Shown: positions 37,064 through 49,824 of the stretch, piece after piece | How positions within the stretch are numbered: the stretch's first letter is position 1 | How the letters are laid out: every line of letters begins with the position of its first letter | Source: Jacaranda mimosifolia | Lineage: Eukaryota; Streptophyta; Magnoliopsida; Lamiales; Bignoniaceae | DNA: 64,000 nt | Direction: 5' to 3' | NCBI GenBank assembly: GCA_018894105.1 | Contig: CM032121.1 | Coordinates: 32,964,230-33,028,229, forward strand | The notes under the pieces: model-generated | What the model saw: the letters and a program-made list of their open reading frames with translations, nothing else | What the model was told of the DNA's origin: nothing | The model's database searches: none | Program-made: the position numbers and the translations under genes

Positions 37064-38340
37064 GATATGAATTTTAAAGAAATGAAGTGGAATTAGAGAG
37101 AGTGATGAAAAGTGAGAGACAATTAATAAACTCAAACAACACTTAAAAGGATTCTACAACATATACAACCATAAACAAATTACTATTACACAGCCATTAA
37201 GTAAGCAAAGAAGATTACAGAAATCAAGAATTAAAGAGAGGAGATGAGAAATTTATGCTTCCTAGTCTAAAGGAGTCTCTTTTAGAGGAAGAAAAAGGAT
37301 GGGAAAATATGACAAGGAAGCTCATGAAAAGTTCAAGGTGTGCTATTCTTTCTATATTTATAAGTTCAGTTTATAAATTTTCTCATTGTTGAGTAATAAA
37401 ACTAAGAGTTGCCAAAGTACTTCCTATCATTCGTTCAGTACACAAATCTAGTTGACAGTGACACAAAGGAACTAATGCTAGCAAAAATGTTTTTCACCAT
37501 CATTAGAGGCATTATATGTCTATGCCTAAATTTACTATATGTCTTCCACACTTCAATTGATTTAATTTTTTACTTGAATTTTTGCAAATTTCCATTTTGC
37601 TTGCAAAATTCCTTAATCCAAACATAGCATCAACTCATCAATATCAATAACTCCCATGCCAAATTAAGTCCTCCATCAATCCTAATCCAATCAAGCTACT
37701 AGAGAAGTAAAAAGCAAATTAACAAAGTAAAACTAGAAATTTCTAGTTTCTACCCCCTCCCTTTTATTTTTCATGTTTCTTTTTCCATTTCTTTCATTTT
37801 CATTTCCCCCCACAATACGACTAACGGAGCAAACCCTTCATGAATGGAGCTCTAATAATTCAAAATTTAATAATATAGAAAACACCCATTAATTCTACTA
37901 AATGAAAAATTAGTACAACCTCAAAAAAAAAAAGATTTCTTTTACTCAAAAATTCAAATTCAAATTAAAGAGATTTTAATAAACCATAACTTTCAACTAA
38001 CGGGTATTAATTTAGTTAGCCCCACAAGGCGTATATGTAACATTCATTCAAATATAATTGCATCTATATTCATACATGTATATGTACATGATCCCACACA
38101 TAAAAAAAGATATAAAAGTTGCATCTTTGTGCAGATTTTCAAATGAATTAGTCTTCAGACGACACAGGGTTTCTTGATCAGTCAATGCAAAATAATCGAA
38201 GACAATACAAGATTTCTTAATCAATCAATACAAAATAATTGAATAAAATGATATCAATAAAACTTAAAATTTCTTTTACATATTAAAAAAATGAAATGAA
38301 TAAGGACATATTACTTGATTTTTGCAAATAACGAGGCCAA
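37064..38340. other. AT-rich flank of the transposase relic
   Basis: No coding similarity recognised. It probably contains the 5' side of the MULE/FRS relic; its terminal inverted repeats were not found. Confidence 0.4.
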
Positions 38341-38353
38341 GGAAGTGCGAGGA

Positions 38354-38600
38354 AGTGATGTAAGCAACAAGGTACACAGTAAAACTATTTTTGAAGTATG
38401 GATGGATCTTCAATGTAAAGTTTTAGAAGTGGAAAGTGATGTAAGCAACGAGGTACACAGTAAAACTATTTTTGAAGAACGGATCTTCATTGTAAAGTTT
38501 TAGAAGTGGGTATCGTTTATGGTGAGTGGAGAAAATGGCTCTGGATTTTCAATGTAAAGTTTTAGAAGAGGGTATGGTTCATTGTGAGTGGAGAAAATGG
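38354..38600 (+). repeat. Short tandem duplication, about 80 bp unit
   Basis: Two copies of AGTGATGTAAGCAACAAGGT-type sequence, each followed by acacagtaaaactatttttg and TGTAAAGTTTTAGAAG, then a third partial copy (TTTTCAATGTAAAGTTTTAG) with GAGTGGAGAAAATGG repeated twice. No known family. Confidence 0.75.
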
Positions 38601-38639
38601 GTCTGAAATTGAGAAAATAGGAAATGAATTACTTTATAA

Positions 38640-40909
38640 ATTTTAGAATAGGGAAAAAAGATTGAAAATAATTAATTTTGTTGTTGTCGCAGGCTTGCAG
38701 TGATTGAGGTGGAGATTTCTTGCTTGATGTACAATCAGTGATGTAATTTGAGGAAATTTTGTGATTATTTGCATTTATACCTATAAGAATTTGGTTTTTA
38801 ACATTCACACCCCTTTTAATTTGTGGTTTTAGAAAAGAGCTCCTCCCTTAAGTTCTACAAACTACGAAATTTGTTTTAAATATAATAGAAAAAGACTTAG
38901 ACCAAATTGTAATTGACCTCATCAATCACACATATGGGTAAAATAACTTTTAAAAGTCATAATTCTTTAAGAAAAGGTAAAGAATGATAATTATAATCTA
39001 GCAATATTTACTAATATTTGATTATATATTTTTAATATATTTAAAATAAATATATAATTTTATCATTTCATGAAACCATAAAAAATTTAAAATTGTCCGG
39101 ACTTGTTGAATTATATACTCTACAGAATATGAATTATTGTTTATGTGGCAGACAATGATGCATTTAAAAATTGCTATTTTAATTATATTATTTTTCTTGC
39201 AATTATAATATCATATTATGTAGAATACCATTTGTGATTATAATTTGATTCCTCACTTGGTTTTGAAAATAATGTATTCGAAAATTTTGCAACTATTTAT
39301 AACTATTAATATTATGATATTTTCACATATACAAATCAATTTTGCTCTTTAGTTTTGAAGAAACTTAAAATGTGGCATTTATTTTTTATCATTTTCTTTT
39401 TCTTAAAGCATTATTTACTATGAGAAAAATTGAATGTTGAATAAATTTTGAGAAAATAAGTAATAATGCTAATATAATAATTAAATAGATCAAAAGAATT
39501 CTTAGATTGTTTTGTTAATTTTGTGAACTATATCTACGTAATAAAATTTGTTATTAGAGTATCTAATATATAGATGAAAAAGATTGTGCAACTTATAAAA
39601 TGTTAACAATTATAATTTTTTACTAAAATAATTAAAATTATATTAAATTATTAATTTTTAAAAAAATAAATGACAAGCTCTTTCAGCTACTTTTTAAAAT
39701 TTTAACATCTTATTTGGAAGTGAACACGTATATTTTAAATTTTAGTGAGACAAAGTATTATTTTTATTATCTTATCTAACCCACTATCAGTGGGTTAAGA
39801 AAATCAGATAAATTTTTTTGATCTATGAATTTAGAGAGAGAGAGAAACTAGTGATAATAGGAATTACTAATATCTCCCATTTAGGCATTTTCTTTTTTTG
39901 TAATTGACATTTAAGTCACATTCATATTGAGCAAATATTATTTTCTTAATAATGCAATACTTATACAGACGATGCCAGGATTAATTTAAAAATTAAATTA
40001 TCAAATTCATTTAACAATTAATCCATTTTAATTTATATTTTAATAATAAACCTTATATTGTATTACATTTTAATAATCAACCTTATATTCCATTATGTAT
40101 CCGATAATTGTAAAATTCAATTTTTTATACTAAAGTTAAATTACATTTAATTGGATTTCAATCAACATTGAAATATTCAATCAAACACTAAAATCGTAAG
40201 CTTTTACAATGCGAAATAACAAAGTATATATCACTTCAGCTTGATAGGTAGTATGTCTTTACTTTTTATTGTCAAAATTTCAGTTAATTAAGATAAAATC
40301 CCTTTAGCTACTTTCATTTTACACTTTACTCCCCACTTGATTTTCTAAACACTAAACTCCCTACTTTTTTCAAAACTTTAGGAATCACTCCCCAAATGTT
40401 TGAGAAAGACTTAAATACCCTTATACCTAGCCAAAATAACAAAAAAACCAGCAAATGGCGGTTTTCTTCTTCCCACTCTATCAAATGACAACTTTTCTTC
40501 AAAAGCACTTTTTTTTTTTTTTGTTTGGAAACTGTTTTCTCCTCTGAAGAACAAAAGACACGAAAAACAGTCTCTCATCTGCCAACAAAAGGGTGTGAAC
40601 AAAAGAGAGATCGGGAAAGGGAAAACGAAATCGACGCAAGAAGGGGGAAAAAAAAAAAGAAAGCCTAACTACTCTGCAACTTGCGAAAATGGAACAATCA
40701 GGAGCACTAACAAGGAGCGAAGAACATAAGGAAAAGAACGCACATCCATAATTTCTTTCCTTTTTTAGTGTAGATGCATGTATTGACTTGAACTTTGTAA
40801 AATTTTATATTTTTTACGAAATCCCAAATAAATCAATAATCATCCAATATTTCATTAAAAATTATATCTATGAAAAAGAGATTAAGACTGTACAAATTGA
40901 TACAAGAAA
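38640..40909. other. AT-rich intergenic region, nothing recognised
   Basis: Low-complexity AT-rich DNA with short poly-T and (GA)n runs (39833-39846, 40509-40522). No open frame resembles a known protein. The missing C-terminal exons of the DRP5B pseudogene were not found here. Confidence 0.55.
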
Positions 40910-42044
40910 TTGAATTCTGACCAAAAAAATAATTCCATAGTGTATTATATAAGAGATCAGTTAGCCTTGTCTATGTTGTTGGAACACTGTCTCTTGAATC
41001 TTATCCTGAAGCCAAATTGCTGAGTTTTACATCTGTCCCTGAGTTAGCCTCTTGCCTATCGTTGCCTACAAAACTAGGTGACAATTTCGGTGAAAGGCTA
41101 GCAGAGGTAACACCAACTGTAGAGTGTTCTGATCAACCAACGTAATCCAACCCGATTCTGTAATGTAAGAATGTGCAGTCAGATAGAAAGTAACTAGATA
41201 TAAGATAACAACAGAATTTACAAATTAGAAGAATGGTTAATATTTCCGTGATGTTATGAAGAAGCCTCTCACATGTTACACTACTCTTTATTATTTTCCT
41301 TTTTTCAAAATTAGGTGGGAAGAACTGGGAAGAGCAAGAGGCAGGGTGGAACCCCGTTCCACCTCCACCTTTCCCCAGGGCAAGAAAAAAAGAAAATGAA
41401 AAACAATCACTAGCATTTTCATAAATCAATTAGTAGAGTCCTTGCACAATCTCCTTTCAATATCAAGTGTCTCTACATTTTTGGAAACTGACAAGTATAC
41501 AATTCAAAGATAAAAGCTAAAGCCAGGCCCCACCCCAAAACAAAAAAGGAATATACAATTGAAAAGGAGAAAAACCATAAAATTATACATTTGAATGCAT
41601 ATCTGAGCCGAATCAAGCAAAGAAAACAAAAAAAATGGAAGAAACAAATTTATTCTTTACCAAAATGGCAACTTTACCTACCTTATTGTGAAGAGACCAT
41701 GGAACACACTATAAGAAAATTGCATTTAGTAGCACTAACTTGCTGACATTTTACAATATAATGACACAAAAAAGTGTTATGGTGATAGTTGTAAAAAAAA
41801 TGCCACTATAGTTTAATATTTGGAGGCATTTGATTATTAAATGATAAACAAAACAGTGACATTTGATTGAAAATGCCAAGATCAATGTATTTCAAAGATA
41901 TTTAATTAGTGTCACGATTTTTTTTTTAGAAAAATGCCACCGATATATAGTTATAGTGTCATTTGAAGAAAAATGTCATGAAGTATTCAGTATTGATACT
42001 AACTTAATGGCATTTATAGTGTAATGACACAAAAGTAATATAGT

Positions 42045-42863
42045 TGATGAGGGTGAAAACTGTTTTATGAGAGTATTTGGTTGGAATCCGATATGATCGA
42101 CGAGGTGGTTGGTCGAGAGAAGTACTTTGTGATATATTAGGGTCGAGTCCTGCAACCATAGTAAACACCAGGCTAGCCGAGAGCCTTGGCTCTCGGCTAA
42201 GGCACTCCAACGCTCAAGTCAGTAAAGTCGACTAGAAGTTAGAGCAGTAGAGTGAGGGCTTAGAATGATAATGTGCATACCTTGTCGAAGGCTGGCAATG
42301 GGGTATTTATAGCCTTCTTGGTGTGATTGACATGTCTATAATGCCCTTGTTGCACAAAAAAGGGCTTTATCCTTGCTTGGGGACCCTTAAGTCTTTTCCA
42401 GCTTATGTACTACTCCAGGTGGCGCTGCCTCCAGCTGCCTAGGATAAGGTGGTACGCTGGTGGCGTGCACTAGCCTGAAGCAGCTGAAAAAGGTAGTACT
42501 ATGGAGGTATATGCCATTAATGCGGAGGCATGCCGCTTGGCAAAACATTCAATGCAGTTGAGGAGCTGTCACCCAAATTCGACCTCTCTGGTTGATCCAA
42601 ATGTTTTTGCGTAACACCACTACGAGCTCTGGTCGACAAGGCGCAACTTCGTTATATTCGAGTCTCTTTAGCTGAAGGCCAAATGAGGCACCCCAATAGT
42701 GATCGACCGTAGCTTGGTCGACAAGGCAAATCCTGCCCAGTGAGGTCGGTATATGGTCGACAATATGGCTGGCCCAGAACAGGTTGGGCTTAATTAGGTA
42801 ATTGGGCCTCCTCTGGCCTAGTCGAATGTTATTGGATTGGGCCCATTGGGCCATCCCATATCA
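42045..42863. mobile_element. Solo LTR nested in the CACTA element, 819 bp
   Basis: It starts TGATGAGGGTGAAAACTG and ends CCCATATCA, the TG...CA form. Flanks are atagt (42040-42044) and atggt (42864-42868), a 5-bp duplication with one change; the uninterrupted CACTA subterminal repeat has atggt at this point. It is distinctly GC-richer than its surroundings. The minus-strand open frame at 42549-42854 matches nothing I know. Confidence 0.7.
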
Positions 42864-43231
42864 ATGGTGACACTTAGAAAAAATATCACTATAGTAAAAT
42901 ATTTAGTGGCATTTGATTATTAAATGCCATATAAAATAGTGATATGTGATTAAAAATGCCAACAAAAATATAATTTGAAGGCATTTAACTAGTGCAACTA
43001 ATTTACTTAAAAAGTGTCGCTCATTTTTATTTATGGTGTCACTTAGAAAACTGCCACAAAATATTTAGTAACATTCGGTAGTGTAATGACACAAAAGAGT
43101 AATATGGTGATAATTATAGAAAAATGTCACTATAATACAATATATTAGTGTCGTTTGATTAATGAGTGACAAAACAAATAGTGACATTTGATTGAAAATA
43201 CCAACATAAATATATTTACAAGGCATTTAAG

Positions 43232-44442
43232 TAAGGGTGGCAATTTGGGTGGGTTGGGTTAGGTTGAAGTATAGATATAATATTAATTTTCTCAATCCAA
43301 GTTCAACCCAACCTGATATAACCTAAAAGTGCTCAATCCTAACACAACTTGATTCATATCAGGTCAGGTTCGGGTCGACTTGATTTTTAAAATCATTATT
43401 TTGAATATTTGTTTTAATTTTTAGAAACTTTTGGTATTTTTATTTTTTAATTTTGTCTATTTGTAATTATTAGTAAATTAGAATAGAGTAAAGAGTTCTC
43501 ATTATATCTTTACAAATGCACTCAAATAATTTTAATTGAACTATATAATATATTGATTTTTAGGATTTTTTTTTTCTTTCATTTTCTAGTATTTATGGGC
43601 ATCATAAAAGTATTGAAATCACAAAGTGTCTTATTTTAAAAATATCATACTTCTTAAAATTTTACTCACCCACTCTCTTTAATTTTTGGATCCTTTTGTA
43701 TCGATCAAATTATCTCTTTTAACTTTTTAAAAGTAATGCCATTATTTTTTAACTTTATTGATTCAATTAAGCAATACATAAATTAATAAAAATATCATCA
43801 AGAAAATAAGTAAACAAATATTTTAAATTATACACATAAGTTATTAACAAAAAACTTACTTAAGTCTTTGAATTTTTTATTAACTTTCAATAGAAAGAAT
43901 TTTTATCTATATATATATATAAAATCTTGCATTGTATAAGGCCTAAGAAAAACTTCTAGGATAATTCAGTAGTTAAAGCAATGTTTTGTTAACTCTTTGA
44001 ATTACAATCTTCATGTCCATTTGGATACAAAAATAACCATTAGAAGTAATTTAAAATCGTAATAAACCATCCTATATGGTTGTGAAAATAAATAAGATCG
44101 CCAAAGTAGTAATTTTGATATTACTAAAGTTCAAAATTTCAAGCTTTATTTTGTTATTTTATATTTTTACTCCTAAAAAAAATTAAATTTTATTTGTTTA
44201 ATTCAAATTGGGTCGCGTTGGTTCAGACGAGTTCGGGTTGTCGTGTGACCCATAATTAAATTTCGGGTTACTTGTGTAGCCTGAAATTCAACCCAACACA
44301 ACCCAACCCAACCCATTTTCTTTGGGTTCTTATTTGTGTCGACTTTGTTGGACTCGAACCCAAAATGAGTCAACCCAAATCCAATTTTTTCATGACAAAC
44401 TCGTATTGAGTTATCGTGTCGTATTGAAAATTTCCACCCCTA
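43232..44442. mobile_element. hAT-type non-autonomous element nested in the CACTA element, 1.21 kb
   Basis: The left end is TAAGGGTGGCAATTTGGG; the reverse-complemented right end is TAGGGGTGGAAATTTT. It is flanked by an exact 8-bp duplication catttaag at 43224-43231 and 44443-44450, diagnostic for the hAT superfamily. Inner flanks carry GGGTTGGGTT-like repeats on one side and their complement on the other. No transposase frame. Confidence 0.9.
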
Positions 44443-45845
44443 CATTTAAGTAGTGCCACTAATTTTTTTCTTAAAAAATGTCACTGATATTTATTTATGG
44501 TGTCATTTGTAAAAAGTACCACAAATTATTTAGTGGCACTAATTTGGCGTTGTTTTACAATATAGTGGCACATTATGATATAATGATAGTAATAAAAAAA
44601 ATGCTACTATCTTATGTAGTTCATTAATAAATATTATGACAACATAACTTTATTGAAATTACTAGCATAACTATATGTTAAAAGCATTTAACTAGCATAC
44701 CTACTTTTTTCTTAAAAAAATATTACTCATAATTTAGTTATAGTGTAACATGAAATAAATATCACAAAATAGATAAAGTATATATAGTTATTAATAATTG
44801 TATAATTTATAGATTTATATCTTATCATAATGTATTGATTAAATTAACTACTTAATATAATTTTAATGTATCAACTAAATTAATCATATTTTTCAAGAAG
44901 TATAAAAAATTTAAGCTTTTGCCCATTTTTTTCTCTCCACCTATACATTATTTTTTTGAATATTTTCTCTATAAATTTAATGTATCCCATTTTTTCAAAT
45001 ATATTATTTAATAAAATAATTTTAAATATATATTTAAATAATTGATAAAATATCCTTTTAAAGTATAAAAATATAATAATATTTTTGAAAATTTATAATG
45101 AACATTTGGTAGATAGCTTGAGGGTAAATTCATATTTTCCAAATAAGATGTTGCATGTTCAACAAGTCTTATACAAAGCAATTGAATCATGTTGAAGTAT
45201 CATATATAGGATGCTAGAGGCAAATTGAGATGCCACTCAAAAGTTGCCATTTAATTTAGCATGTTATTTAATTAATTTCATGACATCTTAGTATGTCATT
45301 TAAAAGAATCTTTTGCGGCATTTTAACATCACTATATGCATTTTTTGTGGCACATTAACATGTCACTTAAAAGTACTTTTGTGACATTGTAACATGCTAT
45401 TTATTGTATTTTTTATGACATATTACCTTATCATTTAAATGAACTTTTGTAGCGTTTTAAACTACAACTGCATGTAATTTTTAGTGGCATATTAACATGT
45501 CATTTAAAACGATTTTTAATGGCACTTTAACATGTTATTTAATGCATTTTTCATGACATTTTAACGCGTCATTTGATGCAATTTTTGTTGCATTTCATTA
45601 ATGCAAAACAAAGATAATTTAGTGATATTTATATCTTTAGCTACATCATTACAAATGGCACTTCTAAAAAATATCATTAAATATAAAATTGCCACGAGAA
45701 CATTATTTAAATAACATTTTTCAGTATTTTTAAAGTTTGATTTTGTTGTAGTGACATAACGAGTGGTGCTCACTAAATCCTCCACACACCTGCAAGATCA
45801 TACACCAAGTAAAATTGTGAATTAATGCAAAGATGAATAGAAGAC

Positions 45846-45900
45846 AAGAGTGTTGGGAAACATCAGCATAGAAGTTCCAAATAAAATACTAAAAATAAAC
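45846..45900 (+). repeat. 55-bp direct repeat, copy 1
   Basis: It begins AAGAGTGTTGGGAAACATCA and ends AATACTAAAAATAAAC. It matches 49770-49824 with a single difference (G versus A at the 21st base). The two copies bracket the RRM fragment. Confidence 0.92.
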
Positions 45901-45947
45901 TTTGAGCGCCTAAGTTGGGAAGGAAAATGATAATAAACGGGACTTAC

Positions 45948-46211
45948 CTTTCCGTACATTTCTGCAATAGCTTTCTCAGCTTCATCTTCAGATGCGTAGG
46001 TGACAAATCCAAAGCCCTTTGATCGGTCTGATACTCTATCCATCACGATCTTAGCTGCCAAAGGGAATATAATCAAACGCAAGTGGGTTCAAATTGAATA
46101 GCCAATGGAGAAAAGCTATACTATTTATGATAGATAGTACATCTTCTATAGCTTGACCATAGTGGGAGAATGCCTCGAACAATCCCTGTTCGGTGGGGTA
46201 AAATGAAAGTC
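45948..46211 (-). pseudogene. RRM RNA-binding protein fragment (two exons) in a DRP5B intron
   Basis: Exon 46211-46143 encodes GLSFYPTEQGLFEAFSHYGQ then AIE. Exon 46054-45948 encodes AKIVMDRVSDRSKGFGFVTY then ASEDEAEKAIAEMYGK, with the RNP1 motif KGFGFVTY. The second exon is bounded by good splice sites; the first has AT where its donor GT should be. RNP2 and the last RRM strand were not found. The type resembles small organelle-targeted plant RRM proteins (At1g73530/At2g37510 group), recalled only from motif similarity. It lies in the same orientation as DRP5B between exon remnants at 50890 and 45789, so it is a transposed gene fragment. Confidence 0.78.
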
Positions 46212-47761
46212 CTGCAAATATTCAGTTTGCAGGCAAAGGTAAATTATCAACGTTAAATATAAGGGAAGTGTAAACCTCACAGCTATCTAGTAGTATTATT
46301 TTTCCGCAGATGTAGCTTCAAAGACTGTAATATCTCCAATGCTGAATGCAGAACAGGGAGGCTTTCATGCATATAATTCAAGAACACGGTTGAGGATTTG
46401 AGAAATATATAACGGGATCACCATATACTGAATGCAGAAAATACGATATACTATACAAGTAGAATCAACATGAATTACAAAAATCAAGTTGACCTTAACT
46501 TGTCAACCGGCCACAGATATCGGTGGGAAAAATGAATGAAGGACTCTAAAAGATTCTCTCCTGTAAATTGGAAAGACAATTTAAAGGCTTGACTTGAGGC
46601 AGTTAAATAACTTTAACTTAAAAATTCACTTTTGAATAACTTCAGCATGAAGCTATAAATGCCAAAACCTTGTTATCCAACCTCTAGATCCAACTACACT
46701 TTAGGGCCTCAACAAGCCGATTCTTCATTGGCCTAACTATCACCTCTGACCCATAAGATTTCGCAATTTCAGGGCAGCCATGAAAGTTGAACCAAAATAT
46801 TTATAACGTGATCTTTCAACTTCCGAATCAGTACATGTTCAAAACATCCCAACTCCACAACCACAATAACAGAAATATATTCAATATGTATAAATTTGAG
46901 GTAGAGCTGCGTCTAGTTACTTACTATCTCTTGTTATTTCATCTATCTTCTCAGCCTCGATACAACATTCACAAGAGAATAAAGGGAGAAAAGAACATTT
47001 CACCTTTTGGGGGTGGGTGGGTGGGGATTGACTTCACAGTAGGATTGAAAACAAATTTGAGCCTGCTCACAAGATTTTCAGGTTTGCTTAAATAATAATT
47101 TGAATCCAAAAAACTTGGCTCTGGGCATTTGAGCCTAATTGTGTGCGTCTGATAGCTCAGTAGAAACTGATCAGCTTTAATTTAATTGTAAGTTTTTTGT
47201 CTCATAGTTTATATAAATATGGACATGCTATCACTAGAATTATACAACAAAATTTGATTGCATTTCTCCACAACCTTTATCCTTCCAAATTACCTCGTAT
47301 TTTGGCCCTAGCTAACTACAACTATCATCTGATGGGTCTTACCAGTCACTACTCTCCAACATAATTCTAAAACTAATAGTATTAATATCGCAAACTCAAT
47401 TCATTCCCTGCTATTTATTGCTATAGAAGGGGAAAGAAACTTGGATGCCAATATAAACAGAGCAAGCAATTAAAGACCAGCATGCGAGCAGCGGTGCGTT
47501 CTATCTATGCCTAGAAAAGAGAGAACTTTTCAGAATTATAGTCTACAAGAAGTCAAATGGATTTAGTGATATTATTAGCAAACTATCCAATTTAAATTGT
47601 GCTGGGAAGTTTTCTCATGGAGCTACTGTAGCTTCAAAATGCAAGACAAGGTGGTTGAGTCCTAGACAGCCGAAAATCAAATGCTGGTAAGTAAGAAAGC
47701 TGAAATATGTTTAGCTAATTGATGTACTGAGGTGGTCGGTTAAGAAGTTGCTCTTTGCATA

Positions 47762-47764
<3 letters not shown>

Positions 47765-47797
<33 letters not shown>
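47765..47797 (+). repeat. (AG)n microsatellite
   Basis: An uninterrupted AG run of about 16 units, followed by an AAG-rich stretch. Confidence 0.9.
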
Positions 47798-47801
<4 letters not shown>

Positions 47802-47840
47802 AGAAGAAGAAGACGACATGATCTCCAGGAGAAGAGACTC

Positions 47841-49357
47841 AGGGTGTGCTTGCTTGTGCGATTTTCTCTCACAAGCCACCCTCGAAAACGTTTTTCTTGA
47901 AAATGTGTGGTTGTCTAAGAGAATTTTTTTCATCTCATAGATTGACTTCAAAAAAATTTCTTAGGGCCATGTTTTCTCCTCCTCACCTTCTCTTCACCCA
48001 TCTTTATTTTTTACCTGAAAATTTGTGGTTTTCTATGTGAGATTTCTTCTTCAGATTTCCTAAAAATTTGAGAGAATCTTTGAGAAAAATCTTGAAGGTT
48101 GTCTTTTGGGTTGTCAAATTACATAAACATACATTATATATATTTAATAATATAGATAAGTATATAGATAAATTTAAGTCCAATGTATTTGTTTATATAT
48201 AATTACTCTACAGTAAATAATAAATAGGTGTATTAATATATATATATTTTAATATTAAAAATAATTATGCACATAATAAAATTAAAGTATACGTATACAC
48301 ATTGTTTGCATAAAATTATTTTCATATTATAATTAGTTGCACTTAATAATTTAATATTCAAATATAAATTGTTTCACAATATAATTATTTATAAATATAA
48401 TTTAATATTTAAATTAATTCAATTTCTTATTTAATTGTATAAAAGTGTGTAATTTTATTTACACTTTGATATTTTTAAGTGTTAATAAAATAATTTATTA
48501 TATTAAATTGTATTATGATACAATACAAGATATTTTAGATTATATTTCATTAATGTTAATTTATTCTAAAGAATATATATATATATAAACAATATTTGAT
48601 AATATTTATATAAATTTACTCAACAGTAAAATAATAAATATATTATATATGCTGGTATTAATATGTATTTTACTATTAAAAATCATCATCTACATAATAA
48701 AATTAAAGTATTATATGTTACATTGTTTATAGAAAATTATTTTCATATTTTATAATTATATGTCGACATTATTTTTTAATATTTAAATGGAAATTCTTTT
48801 CATATTATAATTAGTCACAATTATATTTTAATATTCGAAGATAAATTATTTTATAATATAATTAGGTAAACATATACTTTAATATTTTCAATTTAATTTG
48901 GTTCCTCAATATTTCATTATATAAAGGTGTAATGTTATTTACACTTTAAATTATTTAAAACATTAATAAAATAAATTATTCAGTTAATTCAATATTAAAT
49001 TTTATTATATATTACGGAATATTTTAGATAATATTAAATTAATATTAATTTATTCTACAACAATATATATATATAATATTCCTTACATGAAAAAAAAAAA
49101 CTCATAACCAATTACCATCTCTTAAAATTTTCCCATAAAAAATCTCACAACCAAACACATTCTCACAATTTTTTCTCACAAAAAATCTTACAAACAATCA
49201 CCACCTCATAACTCTCACATGTCACATCAACTGTAATCATTACACTTTTACTTCACAAACAATCACTCCCTCATAAAAAAATTATCAATCTCATAATAAA
49301 AAAATCTCACTATTTCTTCTAAAAAATGAGAAATGAGAACACAAGCAATGACACCCT
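47841..49357. mobile_element. Possible AT-rich TIR element in a DRP5B intron
   Basis: The left end is AGGGTGTGCTTGCTTGTG; the reverse-complemented right end is AGGGTGTCATTGCTTGTG. The interior is extremely AT-rich, with repeated CTCACAA-like motifs on the right. No target duplication was found, so this is tentative. It lies between the two 55-bp repeats. Confidence 0.42.
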
Positions 49358-49769
49358 CAAATTTCAGTCAGCTTTCACTTTCTTGTGAGGAACTCATTAG
49401 ATTTGAACCCAAGCTCAAGTTTGATACATTTTATTCAAAATTAAGCTCAGGTACTAGAACATTAATTGATACTCAACTTGACTCGACTCTTTTGTACCCT
49501 TATTCAGAGAATAACCTGGAGACAAAAATTTACACAAACAGAGTATAACAAACCGCCACCTCCACCCAACACACTCCCCCCCCCCCCACCCCCCCCCCCA
49601 CACCAACAAAAAAAAAAAAAAAACGTCCAATCATAAGTACCTCAACACAATGTTAAACTATTCCAAGCTCTATCCCATATAGCATAGATTGATCGTTTAA
49701 TATAATTCCTAAGTTTCCTACAAGTTAACCCTTTCTTTAGAGTATCTTTATTCCACAATTAGTAGGCAT

Positions 49770-49824
49770 AAGAGTGTTGGGAAACATCAACATAGAAGTT
49801 CCAAATAAAATACTAAAAATAAAC
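49770..49824 (+). repeat. 55-bp direct repeat, copy 2
   Basis: Partner of 45846-45900, same orientation, 3.9 kb away. Sequence similarity stops abruptly on both sides. Confidence 0.92.

Larger units (their letters stand above)
41707..45753. mobile_element. CACTA (En/Spm-like) non-autonomous element, 4.05 kb, inside a DRP5B exon
   Basis: The left terminus is CACTATAAGAAAATTGC; the reverse complement of the right terminus is CACTACAACAAAATC. It is flanked by aca at 41704-41706 and 45754-45756, the 3-bp duplication typical of CACTA. Both subterminal zones are packed with diverged repeats: a GTGACATTTGATT / AAATGCCACT unit on the left, and GGCATTTTAACATGTCATTT at roughly 60-bp spacing on the right (45240-45600). 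No transposase was recognised. Two other elements are nested in it. Removing it restores the DRP5B exon. Confidence 0.93.

Noticed and set aside
42549..42854. 101-codon frame rich in hydrophobic and basic residues
   Set aside because: Lies within the GC-richer solo LTR and shows no domain; probably chance.
49571..49622. C-run followed by A-run
   Set aside because: Simple sequence, possibly also affected by sequencing error; no functional inference made.
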